A stretch of DNA of 64,000 nucleotides from Terriglobia bacterium (GTDB lineage Bacteria > Acidobacteriota > Terriglobia > Terriglobales > Acidobacteriaceae), in the NCBI GenBank assembly GCA_020072585.1, contig JAIQGL010000001.1, positions 186,001 to 250,000 on the forward strand. Reading direction: 5' to 3'. Shown here piece after piece: positions 36,595 to 45,014 of the stretch. Under the pieces are notes generated by a model. That model saw only the letters and a program-made list of their open reading frames with translations. It made no database searches and was not told where the DNA came from. A program made the translations under genes and the position numbers. How positions within the stretch are numbered: the stretch's first letter is position 1; every line of letters starts with the position of its first letter.

Positions 36595-36691
36595 CCTTGC
36601 TGCCGCAGGCCCGCCGCGGAGCCCTGGGCGAAGCGGCCTCAAAAAATCCGCAACTGGAAGTGATACGCTGGTCTGGCCAAACTGAACCGCT

Positions 36692-38077
36692 ATGAACAAG
36701 CTTGCGCCAGCGCTCCTTTTGCTTGCATTCCTCGCCTCCCACGCTCAAACCACCCGCACGCTTCAAGTCGATAATCTTTTTTCCGCTCCCGAGTGGGCAA
36801 CCATCAGCACACTCTCTCCGCTTCCACCGCTGCCCGTTGACGCCACCAACAAATATCGCGACTCCCCCGCCGCCGCTCTTCTCGGCCAAAAACTCTTCTT
36901 CGATCCTCGTCTCTCCGGGCCCATTCAGGCCGGTACGCCCAAAGAGGGCCAACTGGGCGCGGTCGGCGAGGCGGGAAAAATCGCCTGCCGCAACTGCCAC
37001 ATGCCGGAATCGAAATGGCTGTTTGATACGCGGTCCAACGCTCAATCATCAAACCCGGGCGGCGCGATTCCCAACGCCACCGCGCTGGGCTCGCAATGGA
37101 TGACGCGCAACGCCAGCAGCCTCGTGAACACGGTCTTTTACCTCAACCGCTCCGGCGCGCACTGGCGGGAAAATGACGGCTACTCTGACTCCGAATGGTT
37201 TGACGCGCAGAGCGAGCCCGAAGGTCCTCCGGTGCAGAACGGCAGCCGGTTGCAACTCGCGCATGTGATCTTTGAACACTACCGCGCGGACTACAACCGT
37301 GCATTTCCTGAGTGGCCGCTGAACTCAGCCCTCGCCGACTACAAAAGATTTCCTGCCACCGGCTCGCCCTACACCGACAAAGCCAACTGGGACGGCCTGA
37401 GCGCGGCCGACAAGGAGATGGTGAATCGCGTTCTGGCCAACTATGGAAAAGCCATCGAAGCCTACCTGCGGAAGCTGGTCAGCCGCAACGCGCCGTTCGA
37501 TCGTTATGTTGCAGGCAGGCGCGATGCTATCAGCGCTGACGCAAAACAGGGCTTGAAGCTGTTCGTCGGCAAGGCAGGCTGCGTGCGCTGCCATTCCGGA
37601 CCGAACTTCTCTGACGATGACTTTCACGTAATCGGGCTCAAGATCGATACCGGCCGCTCACCGCACGCTGATCCGGCGGAACCCGGGCGCTCGGCGAACC
37701 AGGCGCTCATTTGCGATCCTGCTACCGCGGGCGGCGACTTCAGCGTGAACGGCCATTTCAGTGACGATCCGGCGACCAAACGCAACGGCGATTTCTGCAC
37801 TCAGAAGATTGCCGCTGGCCTGTGGCGCACCAAGGGCCTGCGCCAGGTCGCGGAGACCGCTCCCTATTTCCGCAGCGGCCAGGCGGCAACGCTGGAAGAT
37901 GTGATCGAGTTTTACGATCGTGGCGGCGACTCTGAAGGCACGTTTCAAGGCGGTCCCAAGGAGATTCAGCCGCTGCACCTCTCAGCCCAGGAAAAGCAGC
38001 AGTTGAAGGAATTCCTGAAAACGCTCACCGGAGATCCTGTGCCTGCGCAATATCTGCGCGATCTGCACAGCCGCTAG
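36692..38077 (+). CDS. di-heme cytochrome c peroxidase (CcpA/MauG family)
   Basis: 461 residues with a signal peptide (LAPALLLLAFLASHAQ). Two c-type heme sites: CRNCH near residue 98 and CVRCH near residue 297. LLGQKLFFDPRLSG is the family's N-terminal motif. The region LWRTKGLRQVAETAPYFRSGQAATLEDVIEFYDRGG near the C-terminus carries the conserved segments around the peroxidatic heme. Length exceeds the usual 330-350 residues, mainly through inserts before and between the hemes. It would reduce H2O2 or oxidise a protein or small substrate in the periplasm. It converges with the DUF2207 gene with a 13-bp gap. Confidence 0.88.
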   Translation: MNKLAPALLLLAFLASHAQTTRTLQVDNLFSAPEWATISTLSPLPPLPVDATNKYRDSPAAALLGQKLFFDPRLSGPIQAGTPKEGQLGAVGEAGKIACRNCHMPESKWLFDTRSNAQSSNPGGAIPNATALGSQWMTRNASSLVNTVFYLNRSGAHWRENDGYSDSEWFDAQSEPEGPPVQNGSRLQLAHVIFEHYRADYNRAFPEWPLNSALADYKRFPATGSPYTDKANWDGLSAADKEMVNRVLANYGKAIEAYLRKLVSRNAPFDRYVAGRRDAISADAKQGLKLFVGKAGCVRCHSGPNFSDDDFHVIGLKIDTGRSPHADPAEPGRSANQALICDPATAGGDFSVNGHFSDDPATKRNGDFCTQKIAAGLWRTKGLRQVAETAPYFRSGQAATLEDVIEFYDRGGDSEGTFQGGPKEIQPLHLSAQEKQQLKEFLKTLTGDPVPAQYLRDLHSR

Positions 38078-38090
38078 CCGACGATACTGC

Positions 38091-40049
38091 TTACCATCCA
38101 CCGCCACCCCCGCCGCCTCCTCCACCGCCGGAGCTGCCGCCACCGCCGGAGCTTGATCCGGGCGCCGAGGAAGAAGACGAAACTGCGCTGGAGAGTGAAG
38201 CAGCAAAGGAAGACGCCACGAAGCCTCCGCCGCTGTACCAGGAGGGCTCATATCCACGTTCACCTCCGGGCGTAGTGCCTGCCTGGGCTAGGACCCCGGC
38301 AAACTGCTGCATCCATGAATGCTCAACGCCGAGCGCCAGGGCATACGGGAAGAACCGCTCGAACAGCTCTGGAGTCTTCTTGACCGGAAGCAGAGTCGCA
38401 ACCCGGGGTCCTTCCACTGCTTCCAGGAACATCTTGAATCCATCCACCCGGTCAAGCAGCTTTCTGCCTTCCTGAGTAGGCGCTTTCAACAGATAGTAGA
38501 AGGGGATATTGCTGCCTATCAAAGCGACGATGGCTAAACATCGGGGCAATCCGATCTCAATACGGAAGACCGCGACGAGGAGGATCTCAGACGCCAGAAA
38601 CACCAAAGCGAACAACCCCAGCATACCAACTCCCTTTACTCCCAGAGCCTTCCATTGTTCAAAGCAGAAGGTAATCAGCAGGCAGACGGCGACCGTCCAC
38701 CCCGCTAGAAAGGCAGTCATGATAGAAGCGTCTGGATTCTTCTCGCCCAGAGTGAACAACAGCAGAGCCATCAGAGCGGCGATGGCAAGCCCTATCCCCG
38801 GCCATAGATATGAGGTGTTCGCGGTGAAATAGACCCTGTCTATGGCAGCTTTCAAGGCTGAGACCATGGCCTTTTTGGCCCGCTGCAGCAGTTTGTAATT
38901 GAGCTGCTCCAACCACACGTTGTTATAGCTTTCGAATAGCTCCGACGCCGCTGCCTTCTCGTCCGCAGACAACTTGTCTTCCGCCTTTGCGAAAGCTTCT
39001 CGGCGGGTGAGGCAATACTTGTAGGAGAAGTTGCTGCTAAGCTCACGACCGATTTTGAGATAGCCTTTGACCGCCATGTCCACGATGGCAGCGGAGAAGA
39101 CCTTGGCATCAAAGCCCATGCGCTTGAGATAGCGAATGGCAGCTGGCGACATGTTGTCCGGCGGCTCATAAAGCGGCACGATGGTCCCCCGCCTGGGATC
39201 GCGCCCTATGAGATTCCAAGCCACAAAGTAATAGAAGAGGATTGCCACCAGTCCCATCAGACCTGCGGAAGCAGCTTTATTATCGGCGATCCAGTCCCGC
39301 ACCTTGCGGCCCGCTGGCGCCGCGGCAATCAGCCCCTTGGGCCACGTCACAACGATGGTCAATCCCTGAGAGGGCAGGAGATGTTCGGCGCGAAATGTTG
39401 GATTGCCGTCCTTATCGCGTCCCAAGGTGAATGATTTCCCTTTTGCGCCCTGATATCCCGTGTAGGCATCGACCTGCTGGATGGATTCTTTGACCGCCTG
39501 CGGCAGGACGACGGTTGCTGTCGCCAGGTCAATGGGAAACGTCCATCCATTGCCGGTTACATTCCAGTAAAGCTCGTCATGGCCGGGGAAGAAACCGAGC
39601 TGGCGGTCGGTCGCATAGGTAAAAGTATAGGTGTATGTCCCGGGTGGGAGCAGACGATTGGCATCTCCAAAGTAAGCCCTCGCCCCATTGCTGAGATTGG
39701 ATACGTGATACGGCTCAGACCTGCCGTCGCGCTCCACGCTGACGATCTCGAACCGCACGGAGTAATCATTTCCCAGCCGGTCCTTGTAGCGGGTCGGAAA
39801 ATCCCGGTATATACCGTGACGGATCTGCGCTCCGGTGGCTTGCACTTGGATGGTTTCACGCACCCGCATGCTGCCATCGGCGTTCACCGTAATGTGCGAA
39901 TCAAAAAGCCGGATGCGCTCCGCCGGAGCAGCGGGCGCTTCCCCGCCAGCCTGGATCTGATGTGCAACTCCACGGATGCCCAGGAAAGCGGTGAAAACAA
40001 GCAGCCCGAATGTGAAGGAAAAATAATAGAACCAGCGACTCTTCCGCAT
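38091..40049 (-). CDS. DUF2207 domain membrane protein with Gly/Ser-rich C-terminus
   Basis: 652 residues from the ATG at 40049, with AAAGGA upstream; further upstream codons are unlikely. A signal/TM segment (WFYYFSFTFGLLVFTAFLG) precedes an extracytoplasmic DUF2207 domain: RLFDSHITVNADGSMRVRETIQV, IRHGIYRDFPT, GTYTYTFTY, ELYWNVTGNGWTFPID. Then come a TM helix near 270, a cytoplasmic part (MSPAAIRYLKRMGFDAKVFSAAIVDMAVKGYLKI) and three more TM helices (about 420-510). The tail is a flexible stretch of Gly and Ser ending in W. DUF2207 proteins are widespread and uncharacterised. Confidence 0.85.
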   Translation of the reverse strand: MRKSRWFYYFSFTFGLLVFTAFLGIRGVAHQIQAGGEAPAAPAERIRLFDSHITVNADGSMRVRETIQVQATGAQIRHGIYRDFPTRYKDRLGNDYSVRFEIVSVERDGRSEPYHVSNLSNGARAYFGDANRLLPPGTYTYTFTYATDRQLGFFPGHDELYWNVTGNGWTFPIDLATATVVLPQAVKESIQQVDAYTGYQGAKGKSFTLGRDKDGNPTFRAEHLLPSQGLTIVVTWPKGLIAAAPAGRKVRDWIADNKAASAGLMGLVAILFYYFVAWNLIGRDPRRGTIVPLYEPPDNMSPAAIRYLKRMGFDAKVFSAAIVDMAVKGYLKIGRELSSNFSYKYCLTRREAFAKAEDKLSADEKAAASELFESYNNVWLEQLNYKLLQRAKKAMVSALKAAIDRVYFTANTSYLWPGIGLAIAALMALLLFTLGEKNPDASIMTAFLAGWTVAVCLLITFCFEQWKALGVKGVGMLGLFALVFLASEILLVAVFRIEIGLPRCLAIVALIGSNIPFYYLLKAPTQEGRKLLDRVDGFKMFLEAVEGPRVATLLPVKKTPELFERFFPYALALGVEHSWMQQFAGVLAQAGTTPGGERGYEPSWYSGGGFVASSFAASLSSAVSSSSSAPGSSSGGGGSSGGGGGGGGGGGW

Positions 40050-40349
40050 GGTGAAATCCTTTCCGGGGTGAACTCTGGTGCAGGTCTTGGGTCCTGCTTT
40101 TATGACCACGGCCACCGGAACGTGCCGAGCAATTTCCCCTGCTTGACTTTGCTTATCATGGCAGCCCCGGCTTTTCATTTCAGTGACCTGGGTCACTGCT
40201 AGCCTGGGTCACTGCTAGAAAGTGTTCGCCACGCGTTCTTTTGGAAGGCAGCGATTGCAGCCTTGTATCTTGGCAGGCGCTAGCACCTGGACCAGATCAC
40301 GCTTTATGCGTGAGAGGAAGAGGAAACACCTTATGATTGCAGAAGTTAG
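40050..40349. other. intergenic region with palindrome, no gene seen
   Basis: 300 bp between the DUF2207 gene and the tRNA region. The only notable sequence is the palindrome and 16-bp direct repeat at 40181-40218, listed separately. Confidence 0.5.
40181..40218. promoter_or_regulatory. palindromic operator-like site with tandem half-copy
   Basis: CAGTGACC-TG-GGTCACTG (40181-40198) is a perfect 8+8 palindrome. CCTGGGTCACTGCTAG occurs twice in tandem (40187-40202 and 40203-40218). It lies about 130 bp upstream of the DUF2207 start and may bind a dimeric regulator. Confidence 0.4.
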
Positions 40350-40437
40350 TGGTGGCGGCGGTAGGACTTGAACCTACGACCTACGGCCCAGGGAAAGCTT
40401 CCGCTGTCCCGTCGAAGCAAAGCCGAGACCGTCGCTC
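40350..40437 (-). pseudogene. degenerate partial copy of tRNA-Met
   Basis: 40350-40386 repeats 36 of 37 bases of the 3' part of the intact tRNA-Met, including the CCA end and T-arm (one T-loop change). 40425-40437 repeats the GAGCGACGGTCTC middle segment. Between them 38 unrelated bases replace the anticodon loop, and the acceptor 5' strand and D-arm are missing. It cannot fold as a tRNA. The period to the intact gene is 120 bp. Confidence 0.75.
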
Positions 40438-40469
40438 CAAGCGACTGCCAATAAAGTTGACTGAAACCT

Positions 40470-40546
40470 TGGTGGCGGCGGTAGGACTCGAACCTACGAC
40501 CTACGGATTATGAGACCGTCGCTCTAACCACCTGAGCTACACCGCC
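40470..40546 (-). tRNA. tRNA-Met (CAT), probably elongator
   Basis: A 77-nt cloverleaf on the minus strand including the encoded CCA. The acceptor stem GGCGGTG pairs with CGCCGCC. The D-arm is GCTC AGGTGGTTA GAGC. The anticodon stem ACGGT/TCCGT has a T-T at its loop end and loop CTCATAA, giving anticodon CAT. The T-arm is GTAGG TTCGAGT CCTAC. The GGCGG start and paired first base favour elongator over initiator. Because CAT is also the unmodified anticodon of tRNA-Ile2, that identity is not excluded. Confidence 0.92.
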
Positions 40547-40682
40547 AAAAACCATGAAGGGCAAAACTGGGCAAAAAAGAAGCTGCGCGATCAGGCGTCG
40601 GCAGCAGTATTGATTATAAAGTCGGCGCATTTCCAGTGTCAAATTATGGTTTGGTCATGCGCCGCTGAATTTTGCCTTGACT

Positions 40683-41957
40683 TCACTGGTGAGGCGGCCT
40701 AAACACCATTTCGCGCTTCTGCAGTTGTATCAACGCAGCGGGGTTAAGCCGCGTGAACGCCCGGTTGCTCAGCAATCCCTTCAGCTGCAAGTTCTTAATC
40801 GCCGTATCGGGGACGCAGTTTGCGGTTTGCGTCAGCACCAGATGGATATCGTTAAAAGTAACCCGCACCCCGGTTTTGGTTCCAGCCTCATCTCCACCGG
40901 TATCCCCGATGTAAACGAACCTCCGCACCAACTCACCCGGCCCCATATCGAATGAATCTTCCCTGTCAGTGGTGCCGTCTACGTAGTGATGGGAACTTGA
41001 AGTTTTGCCCTCTACTTGCTCAATTTTCCAGCCCGCATCAGGCGCATAGAGCTGGTACGTCTGCCAGCCTTCAGCCTCAGTCCAATCAGAGCGGGTCTCT
41101 TTCGCGTGCATGTGCACGCGGGCCGTCAACGCCTGGGGAGTTACGGTGAGCGCAACGTCCGTTGCGACATCAGGCCCATGCCCATCAAAATCAGCATCGC
41201 CCTGGCCTATCTTGCGGGGAATGAACGGCCCAATGGTGGAGGAAAGCACCGTATGCGGCTGCGACGTGCAGACCGGTGTTGTTGGCTGGATCACGGCGAC
41301 GCTGGAAACCTGCTTGCCTCCCCATTCCAGCACCAGCCTTGCGCTGTTATTGTCCAGTTGCACGCCATTCCCGCCAAACTTAAGCGTCATCGCATATGTG
41401 GTGGGCTTGTCCAGTTTGTTTGTAACGTTGGTGCGTTGTCCTCCGGCGCCTTCAAGAAAGACTCCCAGTCCATCAGCCTGGGTGAAGTTATAGCCATAGA
41501 ATTCCACCTGCTTCAGCCGGTCCGGGATCAGCTCTCTATCTACTGCCAGCGGTACCACCTGGCAGAATGCCGGATCCACCACCGGCTCAGGCTGGCCCAG
41601 GAACCTGGCTTTCAGGCGCACCAGCTCCTCCCGGATCCTCTCGCGCACAAAGTCCGCATCGCATCGCAGTTCCACGCCTCCCTGGGCTACCGTGCGGGAA
41701 ATCAAGTTGGAAATTTCACTCCGCAAAGTCGACTGCGCGTCCTTGGTGAGCTTGCTTACGGTATCCTTCAGCACCTGTTGCCAGTCAGCGGACTGTGACT
41801 GCAACGCGCTGATAGCATCGTTCAGGGTGTTCACCGTCTCGGTTCGCGTGTCCGTGCCAAAATTAACAACCTTATCGATGGCCCCGCAGCCGATCAGAAA
41901 GCAGAACAGAAAAATTCCCAGCACTGAAGATTTGCGCAGATGTGATATGGCTTTCAT
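40683..41957 (-). CDS. lipoprotein of unknown function
   Basis: 424 residues. The signal sequence ends in a lipobox (LFCFLIGCGAI), so the mature N-terminus is Cys about residue 24. A helical stretch (TETVNTLNDAISALQSQSADWQQVLKDTVSKLTKDAQSTLRSEISNLI) is followed by beta-rich sequence: an IPT-like segment (KQVEFYGYNFTQADGLGVFLEG) and a C-terminal region with HVHMHAK-like and GDTGGDEAGTKTGVRVTFNDI segments. No enzyme motif. It stands between the tRNA and tandem repeats upstream of aroC. Anchored in the inner or outer membrane; role unknown. Confidence 0.75.
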   Translation of the reverse strand: MKAISHLRKSSVLGIFLFCFLIGCGAIDKVVNFGTDTRTETVNTLNDAISALQSQSADWQQVLKDTVSKLTKDAQSTLRSEISNLISRTVAQGGVELRCDADFVRERIREELVRLKARFLGQPEPVVDPAFCQVVPLAVDRELIPDRLKQVEFYGYNFTQADGLGVFLEGAGGQRTNVTNKLDKPTTYAMTLKFGGNGVQLDNNSARLVLEWGGKQVSSVAVIQPTTPVCTSQPHTVLSSTIGPFIPRKIGQGDADFDGHGPDVATDVALTVTPQALTARVHMHAKETRSDWTEAEGWQTYQLYAPDAGWKIEQVEGKTSSSHHYVDGTTDREDSFDMGPGELVRRFVYIGDTGGDEAGTKTGVRVTFNDIHLVLTQTANCVPDTAIKNLQLKGLLSNRAFTRLNPAALIQLQKREMVFRPPHQ

Positions 41958-42057
41958 CTCTTTCCTCTCACGTCAATTCGTTATTCCTGAACTTCGGAGC
42001 CGCTTTCAAGGTCCGTCAGGAGTTTTTCTTGCCGCGTCAAAACTCTGGGGCGATTCA

Positions 42058-42307
42058 GAGCGCAGCGACATAGGCTTCGTCCTGACCTAAAGCGGCTAGG
42101 GCCGACTTGCGCGCCGAGCCGCCTGCGCCAGGAGCAGCAGGCCCCAAACCAACCCGAGACATCCTGAGCGGTTTGGAGCGCAGCGACATAGGCTTCGTCC
42201 TGACCTAAAGCGGCTAGGGCCGACTTGCGCGCCGAGCCGCCTGCGCCAGGAGCAGCAGAGCCCCAACCAACCCGAGACATCCTGAGCGGTTTGGAGCGCA
42301 GCGACAT
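42058..42307. repeat. two and a fraction tandem copies of a 118-bp intergenic repeat
   Basis: Copy 1 begins at about 42058 and copy 2 at about 42176; a third copy is cut after the first 13 bases (42295-42307). Each contains CGCAGCGACATAGGCTTCGT, CTAAAGCGGCTAGGGCCGAC and CGCGCCGAGCCGCCTGCGCC. Read on the minus strand it shows the GCTCGGCGCG/TCGGCC core of the repeats at 17848 and 29863. It lies between a lipoprotein gene and aroC. An open frame across it on the minus strand is a by-product of the repeat. Confidence 0.9.
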
Positions 42308-42376
42308 AACCTTAAGCTACAATCAAATGTTTCCAAATACCCAGAGCAAGCGCTCTAAAAGTAGTGTTCCCAACTC

Positions 42377-43558
42377 ATGCTTCGTTACATGACTGCCGGA
42401 GAATCGCACGGAGAAAGCCTGGTGGCCTTCCTTTCCGGGGTCCCCGCCGGCCTTGAAATCGACCAGCAGTTCCTTGATCGCGAGCTATGGCGGCGGCAGC
42501 AGGGCTTTGGCCGCGGCGGGCGTATGAAGATCGAAACCGATAAGGCCCATATCGTCTCCGGCGTGCGCCACGGGAAGACGATTGGATCGCCAATCGCCAT
42601 TCTGCTGGAAAATAAAGACTGGAAGAACTGGCAGGAATCGCTACCGGTAGAGACAGGCGATCCAGAGAAGCACAAAAAAGTGGCGTCTCCGCGACCGGGG
42701 CATGCTGATCTGGCCGGGGCCCTGAAGTATAACTTCCCTGAAGCCCGATACATACTGGAACGGGCCTCCGCGCGTGAATCCGCGTCGCGCGTGGCCATTG
42801 GCGCCATTGCCAAGCTGTTTTTGCGCGAATTGGGTATTGAGGTCCTAAGCCACGTGATTGCCGTGGGCAAGGCCGCTCTGGGCAACGCTGAGGTTTCCTG
42901 GGAGAAGCTGCTCGAGCTTCACGCTAAACAGGAAGTCCTGCTGAATTGCGCTGACGCGCAAGCCGAACAACGCATGAAAGCTGAAGTGGACCAGGCGTTG
43001 CGCACCGGTGATTCCATTGGCGGAGTCTTTGAAGTGGTGGCCCACAACGTTCCGCCCGGCCTGGGTACATTCGCGCAGTGGGATGAACGCCTGGACGGTC
43101 TTCTTGCGCAAGCCGTCATGTCCCTGCAAGCCGTGAAAGGTGTGGAGATTGGCAGTGGTGTGGAGTCGGCGCTCTCGTTTGGGTCGGCCGTGCATGATGA
43201 GATCGGCTACAACAAAGGTGGCGAGCCTCGCTTCACTGGCTTCACCCGCGCATCCAATCACGCGGGCGGAATCGAAGGCGGCATCTCCAATGGCCAGGAC
43301 ATCCTGGTGCGCGGTCATTTGAAGCCGATTTCCACCCTGCGGCGTCCTCTGGGCTCGGTGGACTTCACCACGCGCGAGCCGGTCAAGGCCGCCTATGAGC
43401 GCTCTGACGTTTGTGTGGTGCCGGCGGCCGGAGTTGCCGCGGAGGCCATGGTTGCGCTCACGCTGGCACGGTGTGCGCTGGAAAAATTTGGCGGTGATTC
43501 CATCGCTGAGACGCGGCGGAATTTCGCCGGTTATCAACAACAATTGCGGGAGTTCTAG
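42377..43558 (+). CDS. aroC: chorismate synthase
   Basis: 393 residues. MLRYMTAGESHGESLVAFLSGVPAGL is the first family signature, with His in GESHG. RRQQGFGRGGRM, KIGSPIA-like and SPRPGHADLAGALKY bind FMN and EPSP phosphate. ERASARESASRVAIGAIAKL is the second signature, and GGIEGGISNGQDI the third. It converts 5-enolpyruvylshikimate-3-phosphate to chorismate with reduced FMN, the last step of the shikimate pathway. It opens a run of four same-strand genes (def, fmt, rsmB follow), with 8 bp to def. Confidence 0.97.
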   Translation: MLRYMTAGESHGESLVAFLSGVPAGLEIDQQFLDRELWRRQQGFGRGGRMKIETDKAHIVSGVRHGKTIGSPIAILLENKDWKNWQESLPVETGDPEKHKKVASPRPGHADLAGALKYNFPEARYILERASARESASRVAIGAIAKLFLRELGIEVLSHVIAVGKAALGNAEVSWEKLLELHAKQEVLLNCADAQAEQRMKAEVDQALRTGDSIGGVFEVVAHNVPPGLGTFAQWDERLDGLLAQAVMSLQAVKGVEIGSGVESALSFGSAVHDEIGYNKGGEPRFTGFTRASNHAGGIEGGISNGQDILVRGHLKPISTLRRPLGSVDFTTREPVKAAYERSDVCVVPAAGVAAEAMVALTLARCALEKFGGDSIAETRRNFAGYQQQLREF

Positions 43559-43566
43559 CACACGGA

Positions 43567-44079
43567 ATGATCTATCCAATCGTATTTTATGGCGACCCGG
43601 TCCTGGAGAAGCCTGCCGAACAAATCACCGAATTTAATGACGACCTCAGGAAGCTGGTTGACGATATGTTTGAGTCCATGTATGCGGCCCACGGAGTCGG
43701 GCTGGCTGCGCCGCAGATCGGCATCAGCAAGCGGCTTGCGGTCATCGACGTTACTTTCAAGGAAAACCCGAACGCCAAACTGGTGCTCGTGAATCCGGAA
43801 ATCATCGGCCGCGAAGGCAAGCAGACCGGCAAGGAAGGCTGCCTGAGCCTGCCCGATTTTCATGAGAACGTGACTCGCGCCAACGTTGTGACCGTGCGCG
43901 CACAGGATGTGCATGGGAAGTGGTTTGAAAAGACGGGAGACGACCTGCTGGCTCGCGCCCTGCTGCATGAGACGGACCATCTGAATGGCAGGCTATTCAT
44001 CAGTCACGTAAGCGCGTTGAAGCGTGATCTGATCAAGCGCAAAATCAAAAAGCTGGTAAAGGCTGGCGAGTGGGCATGA
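43567..44079 (+). CDS. def: peptide deformylase
   Basis: 170 residues. All three motifs are present: GVGLAAPQIG, EGCLSLP and HETDHLNG (HExxH; Ile is commoner than Thr at the third position but it is not catalytic). Cys of EGCLS and the two His bind the metal. It removes the formyl group from nascent proteins. The stop overlaps the fmt start (ATGA), so synthesis of the formyl-adding and formyl-removing enzymes is coupled. Confidence 0.97.
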   Translation: MIYPIVFYGDPVLEKPAEQITEFNDDLRKLVDDMFESMYAAHGVGLAAPQIGISKRLAVIDVTFKENPNAKLVLVNPEIIGREGKQTGKEGCLSLPDFHENVTRANVVTVRAQDVHGKWFEKTGDDLLARALLHETDHLNGRLFISHVSALKRDLIKRKIKKLVKAGEWA

Positions 44080-45008
44080 AGCTGGTTTTTTGCGGCACTC
44101 CGCTGTTTGCCGTGCCCACGCTGGAGCGCCTGGCCGCGGCCGGATTCGATATTCAGCTCGTCGTCACTCAGCCCGATCGTCCCCAGGGACGCGGCATGGA
44201 ATTAACTTCGCCACCGGTCAAACAGACAGCGTTGAAGCTGGGCCTGTCTGTAACTCAGCCTGAAAAAATCAAAAAAAATGAAGAGTTCCAGGCGCAACTG
44301 AAGACGCTGAATCCGGATGCCATCATTGTTGTCGGCTACGGACGAATTGTCCCGCCGTGGATGCTCACCTTGCCTCCCTATGGCAACATCAACGTGCATG
44401 CCTCTCTGTTGCCGAAATATCGCGGCGCGGCGCCAATCCAGTGGTCGATCGCCGAGGGAGAAACTGTTACTGGCGTGACCACCATGCTCTTGAACGAGGG
44501 CCTGGATACCGGCGATGTCCTGCTGCAAAAAGAAATGGCGATCCGCCCAGAAGATACGGCTGTTACGCTGGCGCCCCGGCTGGCTGAACTGGGTGCGGAC
44601 CTGCTGGTGGAAACTCTGCGCGGCCTAGAACAAAAGCAAATCACCGCCGCTCCGCAGGACCATTCGCAAGCCACGCTTGCGCCGATTCTGAAGAAAGAAG
44701 ATGGCCAGGTCGATTTCAGCCGCACCGCCACGGAGATTCACAATCGCTTGCGCGGCTTTCAGCCGTGGCCCGGCGCCTATGCGCGGTTCCGCGGCAAGAA
44801 CCTGAAATTCATCAGCGCCAGACCTGAAGACACGCCGTCAAATCTCAATCCCGGAGAGCTGCGCGTCGGCGACGAAAAGCTCTTTGCCGGCTGTGGCAAC
44901 CGTACCGTGTTGCAGTTGCTTCAAGTCCAGCCGGAAGGAAAGAAAATCATGACGGCGCGCGAGTTCATCAACGGATATCATCCTGCCGCCGGTGAACGGC
45001 TTGGTTAG
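44076..45008 (+). CDS. fmt: methionyl-tRNA formyltransferase
   Basis: 310 residues from the ATG at 44076, overlapping def by 4 bp (a GTG two codons earlier is possible). MKLVFCGTPLFAVPTLERL is the N-terminal motif. NVHASLLPKYRGAAPIQWSIAEGETVTGVT contains the catalytic Asn/His/Asp region and the 10-formyl-tetrahydrofolate site (SLLPKYRGAAP). The C-terminal OB-like domain (LRGFQPWPGAYARF) contacts the tRNA acceptor stem. It formylates initiator Met-tRNA. Confidence 0.97.
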   Translation: MKLVFCGTPLFAVPTLERLAAAGFDIQLVVTQPDRPQGRGMELTSPPVKQTALKLGLSVTQPEKIKKNEEFQAQLKTLNPDAIIVVGYGRIVPPWMLTLPPYGNINVHASLLPKYRGAAPIQWSIAEGETVTGVTTMLLNEGLDTGDVLLQKEMAIRPEDTAVTLAPRLAELGADLLVETLRGLEQKQITAAPQDHSQATLAPILKKEDGQVDFSRTATEIHNRLRGFQPWPGAYARFRGKNLKFISARPEDTPSNLNPGELRVGDEKLFAGCGNRTVLQLLQVQPEGKKIMTAREFINGYHPAAGERLG

Positions 45009-45014
45009 ATAAGC

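Noticed and set aside
36099-36695. 198-codon frame overlapping the small membrane protein
   Set aside because: It runs through the strong terminator at 36561 and lacks domain or hydrophobic pattern; the 132-residue frame has regular TM segments and a better ribosome-binding site.
40387-40424. Insert in the tRNA-Met copy as a group I intron
   Set aside because: At 38 bp it is far too short, and the 5' half of the tRNA is missing, so splicing could not restore a tRNA.
41981-42307. 108-codon open frame on the minus strand across the 118-bp repeats
   Set aside because: The frame exists because the repeat unit lacks stops in that phase; the product repeats itself and shifts frame between copies (118 is not divisible by 3).
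43567-44079. Loss of function in peptide deformylase because of HETDH instead of HEIDH
   Set aside because: The variable position inside HExxH is not a ligand; Cys, both His and Glu are intact.
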